Part shown: one piece after another, positions 51,508 to 60,537 of the stretch
Layout: each line of letters opens with the position of its first letter
How positions within the stretch are numbered: the first letter of the stretch is position 1
Source of the DNA: Haliea sp963974125
Lineage (GTDB): Bacteria; Pseudomonadota; Gammaproteobacteria; Pseudomonadales; Halieaceae
Assembly: GCA_963974125.1 (NCBI GenBank)
Contig: CAXBCH010000013.1
Coordinates: 1-64,000 of the forward strand
Length of the DNA stretch: 64,000 nucleotides
Direction: 5' to 3'
Translations under genes and position numbers: made by a program
Notes under the pieces: model-generated
Seen by the model: the letters and a program-made list of their open reading frames with translations, nothing else
Database searches by the model: none
What the model was told of the DNA's origin: nothing

Positions 51508-52409
51508 TGACGCCCCTGGGGGTATACCTGCGGGGCGTGCTGATGGGCGCCGCGGACATTGTACCCGGGGTATCCGGCGGCACCATGGCGTTCATAACCG
51601 GTATTTACGACCGCCTGCTGGACAGTATCCGGTCTTTCGACCTGCGCTGCCTGCGGTTGCTGTGGCAACGGCGCTTTCGCGCTGCCTGGGGACATGTGGA
51701 CGGCGGGTTCCTGCTGGCGCTGGTGTTGGGCATCTTCACCAGCATTCTGTCCCTGGCCCGCCTGCTCTCGTGGCTGTTGGCGGAATATCCGGTCCCATTG
51801 TGGGCGTTCTTTTTTGGCCTGATCCTGGCCTCGGCGCTGGTGTTGCTGCGCCAGGTTCCCCACTGGACACTGCCCCGGGCGATCTGCCTGCTGGTGGGAC
51901 TGCTGCTGGCTGCCGGCATCGCCCTGTCCCCGGTCGTGGCCATGGCGCCGGGGCTGCCCGGCATTTTCGTGGCCGGTTTTATTGCCATTTGCGCGATGAT
52001 CCTGCCGGGGATTTCAGGGAGCTTCATTCTCATTTTGCTGGGCATGTATGGCCCGGTCCTAAGCGCGGTAAAAAATCTGCAGCTGGACGTGATGGCCGTA
52101 TTTGCCCTCGGTGCCGGCTTGGGGTTGATGTGTTTTTCGCGGCTATTGCACTGGCTTCTGCAGCGTTTTCACGTCGCCACCATGGCGTTGCTGACGGGCT
52201 TTCTGTTCGGTTCACTGCTGGTGGTCTGGCCCTGGAAGCACGCTCTCGACTGGGTGCTGGGCAGTGACGGAGAGTTGCGCCCGGCCCAGCAGGTACCGGT
52301 CTGGCCCTGGCAGTTTGCCGCTGAACCCCACCTGCCTCTCTGCGTGGCACTGATGGTCGCGGGTTTTGTCCTGGTGTGGCTGGTGGAACGGAGGTGGGGT
52401 GGTGGCTGA
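51507..52409 (+). CDS. PopT-family polyprenyl-phosphate translocase (DUF368)
   Basis: DUF368 proteins (PopT) are reported to return undecaprenyl phosphate, the carrier for cell-envelope building blocks, to the inner leaflet. The 300-residue protein has about eight membrane segments and the two family motifs related by an internal repeat: MGAADIVPGVSGGTMAFITG near the start and CAMILPGISGSFILILLGMY in the middle. GTG 51507 overlaps the pcm stop by one base (TAGTG). The gene lies between pcm and nlpD, where most relatives have none; both flanks are envelope or stress genes. Confidence 0.88.
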   Translation: MTPLGVYLRGVLMGAADIVPGVSGGTMAFITGIYDRLLDSIRSFDLRCLRLLWQRRFRAAWGHVDGGFLLALVLGIFTSILSLARLLSWLLAEYPVPLWAFFFGLILASALVLLRQVPHWTLPRAICLLVGLLLAAGIALSPVVAMAPGLPGIFVAGFIAICAMILPGISGSFILILLGMYGPVLSAVKNLQLDVMAVFALGAGLGLMCFSRLLHWLLQRFHVATMALLTGFLFGSLLVVWPWKHALDWVLGSDGELRPAQQVPVWPWQFAAEPHLPLCVALMVAGFVLVWLVERRWGGG

Positions 52410-53289
52410 GCAGCTTTCAGCGCCCAGCGCCGACAGGGGCGCTGCCCGATTAGCGGTGGTAACGCTGTTGCTGGCCCTGGTCATGCTGCTGGCGGCCTGC
52501 GCCGGCGGCCACCGCGCGCCGATCGAGGACCGGCATGCGCGCGCCGCGAGCGCAGTGCCGGCAGCCAATGTCCATGTCGTGCAGCGCGGCGACACGCTCT
52601 ATTCCATTGCCTTTCGGTTTGGCCTGGATTACCGGGACGTGGCCGCGGCCAATGGCATCGGACCACCCTATACCATCTATCCCGGCCAGCGCCTGACCCT
52701 GATAGGCGGCCAGGCGTCCGCTTATGCTGCCCGCCCCCAGCCGGCCACAGCCCCCGCGTCGACGTCACGGTCGACGCCGGATTCGCCTCCGCCGGCTACA
52801 GTTGCCCGCCCCGATCCGACCCCGGGACCCGTTATCACACCACCGTCATCCGTCCCTCCTACAAAAGTGATGCCGGCGACACCCGTGCCTGCGACGCCAG
52901 CGCCCAGGCCACCCCTGGGTCCGGTGACTGCCTGGCGCTGGCCAGCCTCGGGGCCCGTTACCAGGGGCTACTCGGCGACCGTGCACAAAGGCATCGATAT
53001 CGGCGGCCAGCGCGGTGATGCGGTGCTGGCAGTGGCGGCGGGCGAGGTGGTATACGCCGGTACCGGCATCGTCGGCTTTGGTGAGCTGCTGATCATCAAG
53101 CACGATGACGTGTACCTCAGCGCCTACGGCCACAATGATCGCCTGCTGGTTACCGAGGGTACGCGGGTCAGTGCGGGGCAGCAGATCGCGGAGAAGGGCA
53201 GCAGCGGCACCGATACCGTGAAACTGCACTTCGAGATCCGCCAGGAAGGCCGGCCTGTTGATCCGCTGCGGCTGTTGCCGCCGAGGTAG
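52402..53289 (+). CDS. nlpD: NlpD-type LysM/M23 lipoprotein, amidase activator
   Basis: NlpD activates the amidase AmiC for septal peptidoglycan splitting. The 295-residue precursor has a lipobox LLAAC (Cys33), a LysM domain (about 57-101, VQRGDTLYSIAFRFGLDYRD), a Pro/Thr-rich linker (110-175) and a LytM (M23) domain (about 185-290). In the LytM domain His195, Asp199 and His276 keep the zinc-ligand pattern, but Lys274 replaces the catalytic histidine of HxH, so hydrolase activity is unlikely. GTG 52402 has an ideal GGAGGT 6 to 7 bases upstream and overlaps the PopT gene by 8 bases. It precedes rpoS, whose promoter often lies inside nlpD. Confidence 0.92.
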   Translation: MAEQLSAPSADRGAARLAVVTLLLALVMLLAACAGGHRAPIEDRHARAASAVPAANVHVVQRGDTLYSIAFRFGLDYRDVAAANGIGPPYTIYPGQRLTLIGGQASAYAARPQPATAPASTSRSTPDSPPPATVARPDPTPGPVITPPSSVPPTKVMPATPVPATPAPRPPLGPVTAWRWPASGPVTRGYSATVHKGIDIGGQRGDAVLAVAAGEVVYAGTGIVGFGELLIIKHDDVYLSAYGHNDRLLVTEGTRVSAGQQIAEKGSSGTDTVKLHFEIRQEGRPVDPLRLLPPR

Positions 53290-53343
53290 GTCGGGCCGCG
53301 CAGGTCGGGCCGCCCAGGTCGGGCCGCGCAGGTCGGGCCTCCC
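53288..53343. repeat. 14-bp tandem repeat array between nlpD and rpoS, four units
   Basis: Units at 53288-53301, 53302-53315, 53316-53329 and 53330-53343 begin AGGTCGGGCC and differ only in the last four bases (CGCGC, CGCCC, CGCGC, CTCCC when read from the final C of the core). The first unit overlaps the nlpD stop codon. The array ends 103 bases before the rpoS start and would lie in the rpoS leader if transcription begins in nlpD. Confidence 0.85.
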
Positions 53344-53446
53344 TGACCAGCGCACATGGCGTCTTGTGCTGAACATTCTCCTTGGGGTAATCTGATCCAC
53401 CGGCCCGTATACGCTCAGCAGTCAAACGCGGAAGTGAGGTATAGCC

Positions 53447-54487
53447 ATGGATGTGGACACAAGAAAAACAAGCCCCAGGCGGTTGGTTGCAGAGGGCGAG
53501 TCCAACTCAGGGAATACGCGCGACGTGCGCTCCCGGCAGCATCCCGAAGAGCTACCTGACGCAGACGCAGAGGTGGAGCAGTCCCTCCCGGACAGCGACG
53601 AAGAGGCCGAGCAGGAAGCGTTTGACCGCGCCCGGTCCGCTCGCAGCGTGGAAAAATCCCTGGATGCTACCCAGCTCTACCTGAACGAAATAGGCTTTTC
53701 ACCCCTGCTGACCGCCGACGAGGAGAAGCACTACGCCCGTCTGGCGATCAAGGGTGATGAGGCTGCCAGGCGGCGGATGATCGAGAGCAACCTGCGCCTG
53801 GTGGTGAAAATTTCCCGGCGCTATATCAACCGTGGCTTGACCCTGCTGGACCTGATTGAAGAGGGCAACCTGGGCCTGATCCGCGCGGTGGAAAAGTTCG
53901 ATCCCGAGCGCGGCTTCCGCTTCTCCACCTACGCCACCTGGTGGATCCGCCAGACCGTCGAACGGGCGATCATGAACCAGACCCGTACCATTCGCCTCCC
54001 CATCCATGTGGTCAAGGAACTCAATGTCTACCTGCGCGCCGCGCGCGAGCTGACCCAGAAGCTGGACCATGAGCCCAGCGCGGAAGAAATTGCACAGATG
54101 CTGGACAAGCCGGCAGAGGATGTGAAGCGCCTGTTGGGGCTGAACGAGCGGGTCACCTCGATCGATGTGCCGGTGGGGCCGGAGTCGGACAAGGCGGTGC
54201 TGGAAACCATCGCCGATCTCGGCGGCAACGACCCTTCCCAGCTGCTGCAGGACAGCGATATCCGTGACAGCATCAGTCACTGGCTGGACGAGTTGTCTGA
54301 GAAGCAGCGGGAAGTGGTGTCGCGGCGTTTCGGGCTCAGGGGGCACGAAAGCAGCACCCTGGAAGAAGTGGGGCGGGAAATCGGCCTGACCCGGGAGCGG
54401 GTGCGGCAGATTCAGGTCGAGGCCCTGCGTCGCCTGCGCCAGATCATGGAGACCGAGGGCCTGACCGGAGATTCCCTGTTCAGCTGA
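53447..54487 (+). CDS. rpoS: RNA polymerase sigma factor RpoS
   Basis: RpoS directs transcription in stationary phase and under general stress. The 346-residue sigma70-family protein has an acidic N-terminal segment (about 1-60), region 1.2 (LDATQLYLNEIGFSPLLT), region 2 (DLIEEGNLGLIRAVEKFD, TYATWWIRQTVERAI), region 3 and region 4 with the helix-turn-helix TLEEVGREIGLTRERVRQI. The truncated region 1.1 and the nlpD neighbour identify RpoS rather than RpoD or RpoH. GAGG lies 7 to 10 bases before the ATG. Confidence 0.96.
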   Translation: MDVDTRKTSPRRLVAEGESNSGNTRDVRSRQHPEELPDADAEVEQSLPDSDEEAEQEAFDRARSARSVEKSLDATQLYLNEIGFSPLLTADEEKHYARLAIKGDEAARRRMIESNLRLVVKISRRYINRGLTLLDLIEEGNLGLIRAVEKFDPERGFRFSTYATWWIRQTVERAIMNQTRTIRLPIHVVKELNVYLRAARELTQKLDHEPSAEEIAQMLDKPAEDVKRLLGLNERVTSIDVPVGPESDKAVLETIADLGGNDPSQLLQDSDIRDSISHWLDELSEKQREVVSRRFGLRGHESSTLEEVGREIGLTRERVRQIQVEALRRLRQIMETEGLTGDSLFS

Positions 54488-54509
54488 ACCTGCTGTGCCT
54501 GAGGGGCTG

Positions 54510-54833
54510 CTAACGCTCCAGCAGGGCCAGCTTGTTGGGCTTGTTGGCCCATTCCTCGGCGTCCGGCAGCGGTGGCTTCATCTCGGTGATGTTGGGCCAG
54601 ATTTCCGCCAGCTCGGCGTTCAGTTCCAGGAAGACCTGCTGGTCTTCCGGCAGCTCGTCCTCGGAGAAGATCGCATCCACCGGGCACTCCGGTTCGCACA
54701 GGGCGCAGTCAATGCACTCGTCGGGGTGAATGACCAGGAAATTCGGGCCCTCGTAGAAGCAATCTACCGGGCAGACCTCGACACAGTCCGTGTGCTTACA
54801 CTTGATACACTGCTCACCAACAACAAAAGTCAT
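54510..54833 (-). CDS. fdxA: Seven-iron ferredoxin FdxA
   Basis: FdxA carries electrons through one [3Fe-4S] and one [4Fe-4S] cluster. The 107-residue protein has the ligands in CIKCKHTDCVEVCPVDCF and CIDCALCEPECPVDAI, and the C-terminal acidic-helical extension of the Azotobacter FdI class. It converges with rpoS 22 bases away, as in Pseudomonas. The 126 bases upstream to the sensor-kinase stop probably contain its own promoter; I saw no strong boxes. Confidence 0.95.
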   Translation of the reverse strand: MTFVVGEQCIKCKHTDCVEVCPVDCFYEGPNFLVIHPDECIDCALCEPECPVDAIFSEDELPEDQQVFLELNAELAEIWPNITEMKPPLPDAEEWANKPNKLALLER

Positions 54834-54959
54834 GCCAATCCTGCCTCATCTGCCCGCGGGCCAGTTCTAAGGTGGGGAAGTTTAACCGCTGCGGGGTGAG
54901 TTTTAAAGTGCTTCAGTGGTCTTGCTGCTGTGGTCTTGGCAAAGGTGGCTCTCGGCACC

Positions 54960-57900
54960 TCAGGCCTCTGGTCCGGCCGCCTGCAGCAGCGCAATGGCCT
55001 GATCGTAGTCGAAGCGGAGGATGTGGCGCAACAGTTGCTCGGCTGGCGCGGCACCCAGCAGGGCCTGCAGCAGGGATGCCTCCTCCCGGACCAGCTGTGT
55101 TGCCTGGATATCACCGATACGCAGGTACTCCTGCAGCCGCTGCAGTACCTCGGGGCCACGGTCAAGGTCAATGTCGGTCGTGTCTTGGTCGATCCCGCCG
55201 CCGGGGGCTGGCGGTTTGCTGGCAGACCTGGCAGCGGTTTTTTTGGCGAGCTCGGCGTCGCGGCGCGAGGGCAGCCACTGCAGGAGTTTCTGGAACAGGT
55301 ATTCGGGCTCGACCGGTTTCGGAATGAAATCATTCATGCCGGCCTCAAGGCAGGCCCGGCGGTCATCGTCGAAGGCATTGGCGGTCATGGCCAGGATCGG
55401 CGTCTGTTCCCAGCCTGCCAGGCCGCGCAGGGCGCGGGTCGCTTGCAGCCCGTCGAGGTTGGGCATCTGCAGGTCCATCAGGATCAGGTCATAGTCACGG
55501 TGAGCGACCATTTCCAGTACTTCCACTCCATCTTCCGCGGCGTCGACAGTCAGGCCGACGCTGTGCAGCAGCTCCATGGCGACTTCACGGTTGATCACAT
55601 TGTCCTCTGCCAGCAGCAGCCTCGCCCCGGCGCGGGTCTGTCGCAGCTGCTCCTCGCTGTCCCCGGCTTCGTTTTCGGGCTCGGGCAGAACGCCGTGCCC
55701 CCGTTGCAGCCAGGCGGTAAACCAGAAGGTGCTGCCTCTGCCGGGTGTGCTCTCTGCCCCGGCCTCACCGCCCATCAATTCCGCCAGGCGCCGGGTGATT
55801 ACCAGGCCCAGCCCCGTGCCTCCATACTGCCGCGTCGTGGACAGGTCGGCCTGCTCAAAGGCCTGGAACAATCGCTCAAGGCGGTCCGCAGGAATGCCGA
55901 TGCCGCTGTCCTCGACTTCGAAGCGTACCAGCAGATTCGCACCACGTTCTTCCAGCAGGCGGGCGTGCAGACTGACGCCACCCCGGTCAGTGAATTTGAT
56001 CGCATTGCCAGCCAGGTTCAGCAGGGCCTGGCGCAGCCGCACCATGTCTCCGCGCAGCCAGGTCGGTACCGAGTCCGTGTCGATATCTATCGTCAGCCCC
56101 TTGTCGTTTGCTGCCTCCCGGAGTATCGAGGCAACGTGATCCAGCACTGTCGTCAGGGTAAAGTCGCGATATTCCAGTTCAACTTTCCCGGCTTCGATTT
56201 TGGAGATGTCCAGAATGTCATTGATGATCGACAGCAGGTGGCGACCGGCGCCGTCGATCTTGCGCAGGCGGTCCTGATCGCGCGCCGTTGCCTCGGCGCG
56301 CAAGAGGTGGGTCAGGCCGAGGATCGCGTTCAGCGGGGTGCGGATTTCGTGGCTCATGTTGGCAAGGAAGGTGCTCTTGGCCAGATTGGCGGCCTCCGCG
56401 TGTTGCCGCGCGTCCTGTAGTTCCTGGGTGCGCTGATCTACCAGCTCTTCCAGGTGGTGACGGTGGGCATCCAGTTCCTGGGCAAGTTGCTTTTTCTCGG
56501 TAATGTCCTCCTTGATCGCGACGTAGTGGGTGACCGTGCCATCCGCCTGCCGTAGCGGGGTGACGAACGCAAATTCCGTATATTCCTCACCATTCTTCTT
56601 GCGGTTGTAGAACTCGCCTTTCCAGGTCTCGCCGCGGGAGAGGGTATCCCATAGTGTGTCGTAGTTGTCGTCCGGTGTGCGTCCGGACTGGAGAATGCGG
56701 GGGTTTTGTCCCGCCACATCCTCGAGGCTGTAGCCCGTCACCCGAGTGAACGCCGTGTTGACGTATTCGATCTCCGCTTCGGCATTGGTTATCACGATGC
56801 TTTCCGGGCTTTGTTCTACCGCCAGGGCGAGCTTGCGTAACTGCAGCTCTGCTTCCTTGCGCTCGGTGATCACCTCGGTCCAGATGATGATGCCGCCGAC
56901 GCTGCCGTCCGCCTCGTACCAGGGGCCGCACTCCCAGCGGGTCCAGACCACGCTGCCGTCTGCGCGCTCAAAGCGGTCCTCCTCGGCGGAACTCCTCTCG
57001 CCGGCGAGCGCGCGTCGGTGCACCTCTCTCCAGCGCTGGGGCAGGTCGGGAAAGACTTCATAGTGATGCTTGCCGATTATGTTCTGGCCTTCAAGACCGT
57101 AGTCCCGAAGATAGCGCTTGCTGACATGGAGATAACGCAGTTGCCGGTCGTGAATGGCAATGGCGCTGGGGTCGTGCTCGACCACATAGTGCATCAGGTC
57201 ATGGGAATGTCGGAGCGAATCAAGGCCGCGTTGGCGCTGCACCAGGCGCCAGATGTCGTTGCCCAGCAGTTGTACGGTTTCCACATCAGTTGTCGAGTAG
57301 TCGCCGTCCTTGTTGGCGACACCGGCCAGCATCACTATCTTGCCATTTTCAAATACCGGCACGGAAATCATGCGGGTTGGGGCTGCCGGTCCCCCGGGTA
57401 GTCCCCGTGTGTCCGGATAGCCGGCACAGTCATTGATGATCACCGCGCGGTGCTGGCGCAGCGCATCTGCCCAGACACCGGCTTCAGCGACAGGACAGTG
57501 GTCTTTGTGCACCACCTCGCGGTAGTGTTCAATAGTGCGACGCGACCAGGCGACGGGTTCGATGGCCTGTTCATCAGCATCGACGAAATGAATGAATGCC
57601 GCCCGGCTGCCGGTGAGATTTTCCGCCTGCTCCAGTCCGAACTGCATGAAATCCTTCTCGCCCAGGGCGGTGCGTGCACCGGGCAACAGGAGCTGCGCGG
57701 CGCTGCGCCGCCGGGACAACTCGGCGTGGGCCTCTGCCCTGAGTCTTGCGCTGACATCCAGTGCCATGACCAGTCGCGCCGGACGCCCGGCGAACAGCAA
57801 CGCACCGGAGCGGATCTCGACGTCGATGCGATGGCCGTCCCGGGTAATGTGCTGGCTTGTGCCGGTGCCGTCATTGTCTGCATCCAGGGCAGCCTGCCCT

Positions 57901-59219
57901 GGATGCGGCTCCAGTTCGGTGATGGCCATTTCCAGGAACTGCTTGCGACTGTATCCATAGTGATGGATAGCCGCCTCGTTGACGGCAAGGAAACGCCGTG
58001 TATCGAGGTCGTATACCCACATGGGGACCGGGTTGGCGGCAAACATGTCGCGGTGGCTGCGTTCGCTGGCCTGTAACTGCTCCCGGCTTGCCTCAAGCTG
58101 ATGTTGGGTTTCCATAGAGCTGTCAATCACCGCGAGCAGGCGCCTGTAGTTGCGCGCCAGCAACAGGAAAAACAGGGCCATGAGCAGGGTTATGGTGCTG
58201 CCCACGACCAGCACCCACTCTGGAGCCTGGCTCCGGTAGTTGGCGAGAAAGTGCGGCATGGCCTGGGCCGTCACGGTCCAGGTGCGCCCCGCCAGTGGCA
58301 GCTCGGTCTGGCGCTGGTACTGTCTGTCCGGGGCTGCGCTGAAATCCTCCGAGTGGTACACATCCCGTGCTGTCGCCGGGGCATCAGTGTCGGTGATCGC
58401 GATGGCGAGTTCCGACAACTCGCTTGCCAACGCGGAATCAACGGCACTGTTGATGTTCACACCCATGAAGACCCAGCCGCAAAGCGGCGGCATCGTTACC
58501 TCTCCTGCCGGGTCGCTTGCTGCGCCATCGCAGTAGTCGGGCAGATACAGGACCAGGCCCGCCGCGCTCCCGTCATTGCCCGCGCCCGGAAGTTGCAACG
58601 AGGTTGTCATGCTGACCTCGCCGCTGCGACCCGCCCTTGAAAGCGCCTGCCTGTGAGCGGGGTCGGTGAGCAGATCAAAACCCAGCGCCCGCCTGTTGTC
58701 CGGGCTGTAGGGTTCCACATACAGCAGCGGTGCGCGCCGATCGCGGTCTGACCGCGGCCAGACTTTGTAGTCGGCCAGGCCGTCGGCCTGTGTCATCTCC
58801 AGCAGACCGGCCAGCCCCTTGTGCGGCAGTGCCAGGGCGTAGCCCACTGCCTGGACTCCGGGCAGGTGCTCGGGTAGTTGCATGGCGGCGGCATAATCGT
58901 GGAATTCCTGCCGCGTGATCTGCTCACTGCCGTCGAACAGGCCGGCGATGCCGCGCAATGCGAGTATGTGAATGTCGACTTGATGTTCCAGGGTGTCCAC
59001 CAACCTCTGGAACTGAGCATCGAAGCGCAGCGCCAGGTGGGTGCGGTTGGCACGATCGACCTGATACCAGGCGACAGTAGTACCCATTGCGCCGGCAACA
59101 AGCACGATGACGGGCAGGACATTCAGCAGGCCCAGCAACCGTGACCGGATGTTGGCAACAGGCGAATCTGCTGTGGTGTTGGCGAGTATCAATGACGCAT
59201 TCCCGTGGCCGGCTCTCAT
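54960..59219 (-). CDS. Hybrid sensor histidine kinase, CHASE-PAS-GAF-PAS-PAS-HisKA-HATPase-REC
   Basis: This 1419-residue inner-membrane kinase has TM helix 1 (about 29-51), a periplasmic CHASE domain (about 80-300) and TM helix 2 (335-355). Then come PAS (390-495), GAF (515-665), PAS (675-790, HDPSAIAIHDRQLRYLHVS) and PAS (798-912). HisKA has phospho-acceptor His957 in NMSHEIRTPLNAI; the ATPase domain has the N box at Asn1072, DSGIGIP and GGTGLGL; the receiver has Asp1249. A helical tail of about 90 residues follows the receiver. ATG 59219 directly abuts the TGA of the HD-GYP gene upstream, so the two are cotranscribed. The CHASE ligand is unknown. Confidence 0.92.
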   Translation of the reverse strand: MRAGHGNASLILANTTADSPVANIRSRLLGLLNVLPVIVLVAGAMGTTVAWYQVDRANRTHLALRFDAQFQRLVDTLEHQVDIHILALRGIAGLFDGSEQITRQEFHDYAAAMQLPEHLPGVQAVGYALALPHKGLAGLLEMTQADGLADYKVWPRSDRDRRAPLLYVEPYSPDNRRALGFDLLTDPAHRQALSRAGRSGEVSMTTSLQLPGAGNDGSAAGLVLYLPDYCDGAASDPAGEVTMPPLCGWVFMGVNINSAVDSALASELSELAIAITDTDAPATARDVYHSEDFSAAPDRQYQRQTELPLAGRTWTVTAQAMPHFLANYRSQAPEWVLVVGSTITLLMALFFLLLARNYRRLLAVIDSSMETQHQLEASREQLQASERSHRDMFAANPVPMWVYDLDTRRFLAVNEAAIHHYGYSRKQFLEMAITELEPHPGQAALDADNDGTGTSQHITRDGHRIDVEIRSGALLFAGRPARLVMALDVSARLRAEAHAELSRRRSAAQLLLPGARTALGEKDFMQFGLEQAENLTGSRAAFIHFVDADEQAIEPVAWSRRTIEHYREVVHKDHCPVAEAGVWADALRQHRAVIINDCAGYPDTRGLPGGPAAPTRMISVPVFENGKIVMLAGVANKDGDYSTTDVETVQLLGNDIWRLVQRQRGLDSLRHSHDLMHYVVEHDPSAIAIHDRQLRYLHVSKRYLRDYGLEGQNIIGKHHYEVFPDLPQRWREVHRRALAGERSSAEEDRFERADGSVVWTRWECGPWYEADGSVGGIIIWTEVITERKEAELQLRKLALAVEQSPESIVITNAEAEIEYVNTAFTRVTGYSLEDVAGQNPRILQSGRTPDDNYDTLWDTLSRGETWKGEFYNRKKNGEEYTEFAFVTPLRQADGTVTHYVAIKEDITEKKQLAQELDAHRHHLEELVDQRTQELQDARQHAEAANLAKSTFLANMSHEIRTPLNAILGLTHLLRAEATARDQDRLRKIDGAGRHLLSIINDILDISKIEAGKVELEYRDFTLTTVLDHVASILREAANDKGLTIDIDTDSVPTWLRGDMVRLRQALLNLAGNAIKFTDRGGVSLHARLLEERGANLLVRFEVEDSGIGIPADRLERLFQAFEQADLSTTRQYGGTGLGLVITRRLAELMGGEAGAESTPGRGSTFWFTAWLQRGHGVLPEPENEAGDSEEQLRQTRAGARLLLAEDNVINREVAMELLHSVGLTVDAAEDGVEVLEMVAHRDYDLILMDLQMPNLDGLQATRALRGLAGWEQTPILAMTANAFDDDRRACLEAGMNDFIPKPVEPEYLFQKLLQWLPSRRDAELAKKTAARSASKPPAPGGGIDQDTTDIDLDRGPEVLQRLQEYLRIGDIQATQLVREEASLLQALLGAAPAEQLLRHILRFDYDQAIALLQAAGPEA

Positions 59220-60377
59220 TCAGCCCCGGGGCGCGAAAGTGGCGGCAAGCCGTGTATCGGTGGCGATCTCTCCGGCACTCTCCCGAAAATGCCGGGCAAT
59301 GGTCACGAAGTCGGCGAAGCCCGCCACAAATGCATCCACCACATCGGGGTCGAACTGGGTGCCACGTCCCGCGACGATAATCATGCGGGCTTCCTCCAGG
59401 GACATGGCGGTCTTGTAGACTCGCGCGGAAATGAGTGCATCGAAAACATCGGCAACGCTCATCAGGCGTGCCGAGAGCGGAATGGCTTCACCCCTGAGAC
59501 CGTCGGGATAGCCACTGCCATCCCAGCGCTCGTGATGCCAGTGGGCGATTTCCTTGGCCAGGGCCAGGAACTCGACGTCTTCCTCGGTATCCCGTTCGGC
59601 GCGTTCGATCGCGATTGCGCCCAGTGCTGCGTGAGTTTGCATCACTGCCCATTCTTCGGGGTTGAGGGGGCCGGGTTTCAGCAGAACGCTGTCGGGGATA
59701 CCGACCTTGCCGATATCGTGCAGCGGCGCGGAGCGGGTCAACAGTTCGATGTAGCGATTGTCGATCACTGCGCTGAAGCGCGGGTGGTCGCGCAAGCGGG
59801 TTGCGAGCTCGTGCACATAGCCCTGGGTGCGGAGGATATGGTTGCCGGTCTCCGGATCACGAATTTCCGCCAGGTGGGCCAGGGCTCGCACACTGACCAG
59901 CTGGATCATGTCGTTTTCCGCCATGCGCCGGTTGACCTCGGCCTCCAGCCAGGCATTGTGTCCCGCGAGCCTGTCGCGGGCCTGCTTCAGTTCCAGATGG
60001 ATGCGCACCCGCGCCTGCAGTACCGGCGGCATGATGGGCTTGGTAATGTAATCCACGGCCCCCAGCTCAAACCCGCCAACCTGGTCCTGCTCACGATCCA
60101 GCGCGGTGACGAAAATAACCGGGATGGCGCGTGAGCGGGGGTTGGCCTGCAGGCGCTCGAGCACGGCATGGCCGTCCATTTCCGGCATCATCACATCCAG
60201 CAGGATCAGGTCCGGCAGCGGCTCGATGTAAGCCAGGCGCAGGGCGCGCGCACCGGAATTGGCCACTCGCACCTGATAGTCGGGACGCAACAGATCGCCG
60301 ATCACCGCGAGATTGTCCGGGTTGTCGTCGACTACCAGGATGACCGGAGCGGACGTTGGTGACTGCTCTGGACTCAT
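59220..60377 (-). CDS. Response regulator with HD-GYP domain (c-di-GMP phosphodiesterase)
   Basis: The 385-residue RpfG-like protein has an N-terminal receiver (about 11-130) with phospho-acceptor Asp61 (LILLDVMMPEMDG), a short coiled linker and an HD-GYP domain (about 165-370). Active-site residues are present: His220-Asp221 (LHDIGKVGIPDS), HHERWDGSGYPDG (281-293) with the GYP triplet at 289-291, and SVADVFDAL. The family hydrolyses cyclic di-GMP. ATG 60377 is preferred over GTG 60422, though neither has a strong ribosome site. The gene is immediately upstream of the hybrid kinase, its probable partner. Confidence 0.92.
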   Translation of the reverse strand: MSPEQSPTSAPVILVVDDNPDNLAVIGDLLRPDYQVRVANSGARALRLAYIEPLPDLILLDVMMPEMDGHAVLERLQANPRSRAIPVIFVTALDREQDQVGGFELGAVDYITKPIMPPVLQARVRIHLELKQARDRLAGHNAWLEAEVNRRMAENDMIQLVSVRALAHLAEIRDPETGNHILRTQGYVHELATRLRDHPRFSAVIDNRYIELLTRSAPLHDIGKVGIPDSVLLKPGPLNPEEWAVMQTHAALGAIAIERAERDTEEDVEFLALAKEIAHWHHERWDGSGYPDGLRGEAIPLSARLMSVADVFDALISARVYKTAMSLEEARMIIVAGRGTQFDPDVVDAFVAGFADFVTIARHFRESAGEIATDTRLAATFAPRG

Positions 60378-60537
60378 TTCAGGCTTTCGCCGCTGTTCGT
60401 TCCATGGTTCACCCTGGCGCACGACTCATGGGCAATTGCGGCCTCGGCGCGCGTCCAAAATCCTGTAACTTTCCCGGATAGTAGGCCCCCGGGTTCAAAA
60501 CAGCCATGACCGCGACCCAGAAGCTGTGAAGTGGTTC

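Noticed and set aside
53288..53343. Could the 14-bp arrays be CRISPR repeats?
   Set aside because: Units are directly adjacent with no spacers, are only 14 bases long and no cas genes are near.
54930..56420. 496-codon plus-strand frame opposite the hybrid kinase
   Set aside because: Antisense shadow; every domain of the kinase is read on the minus strand.
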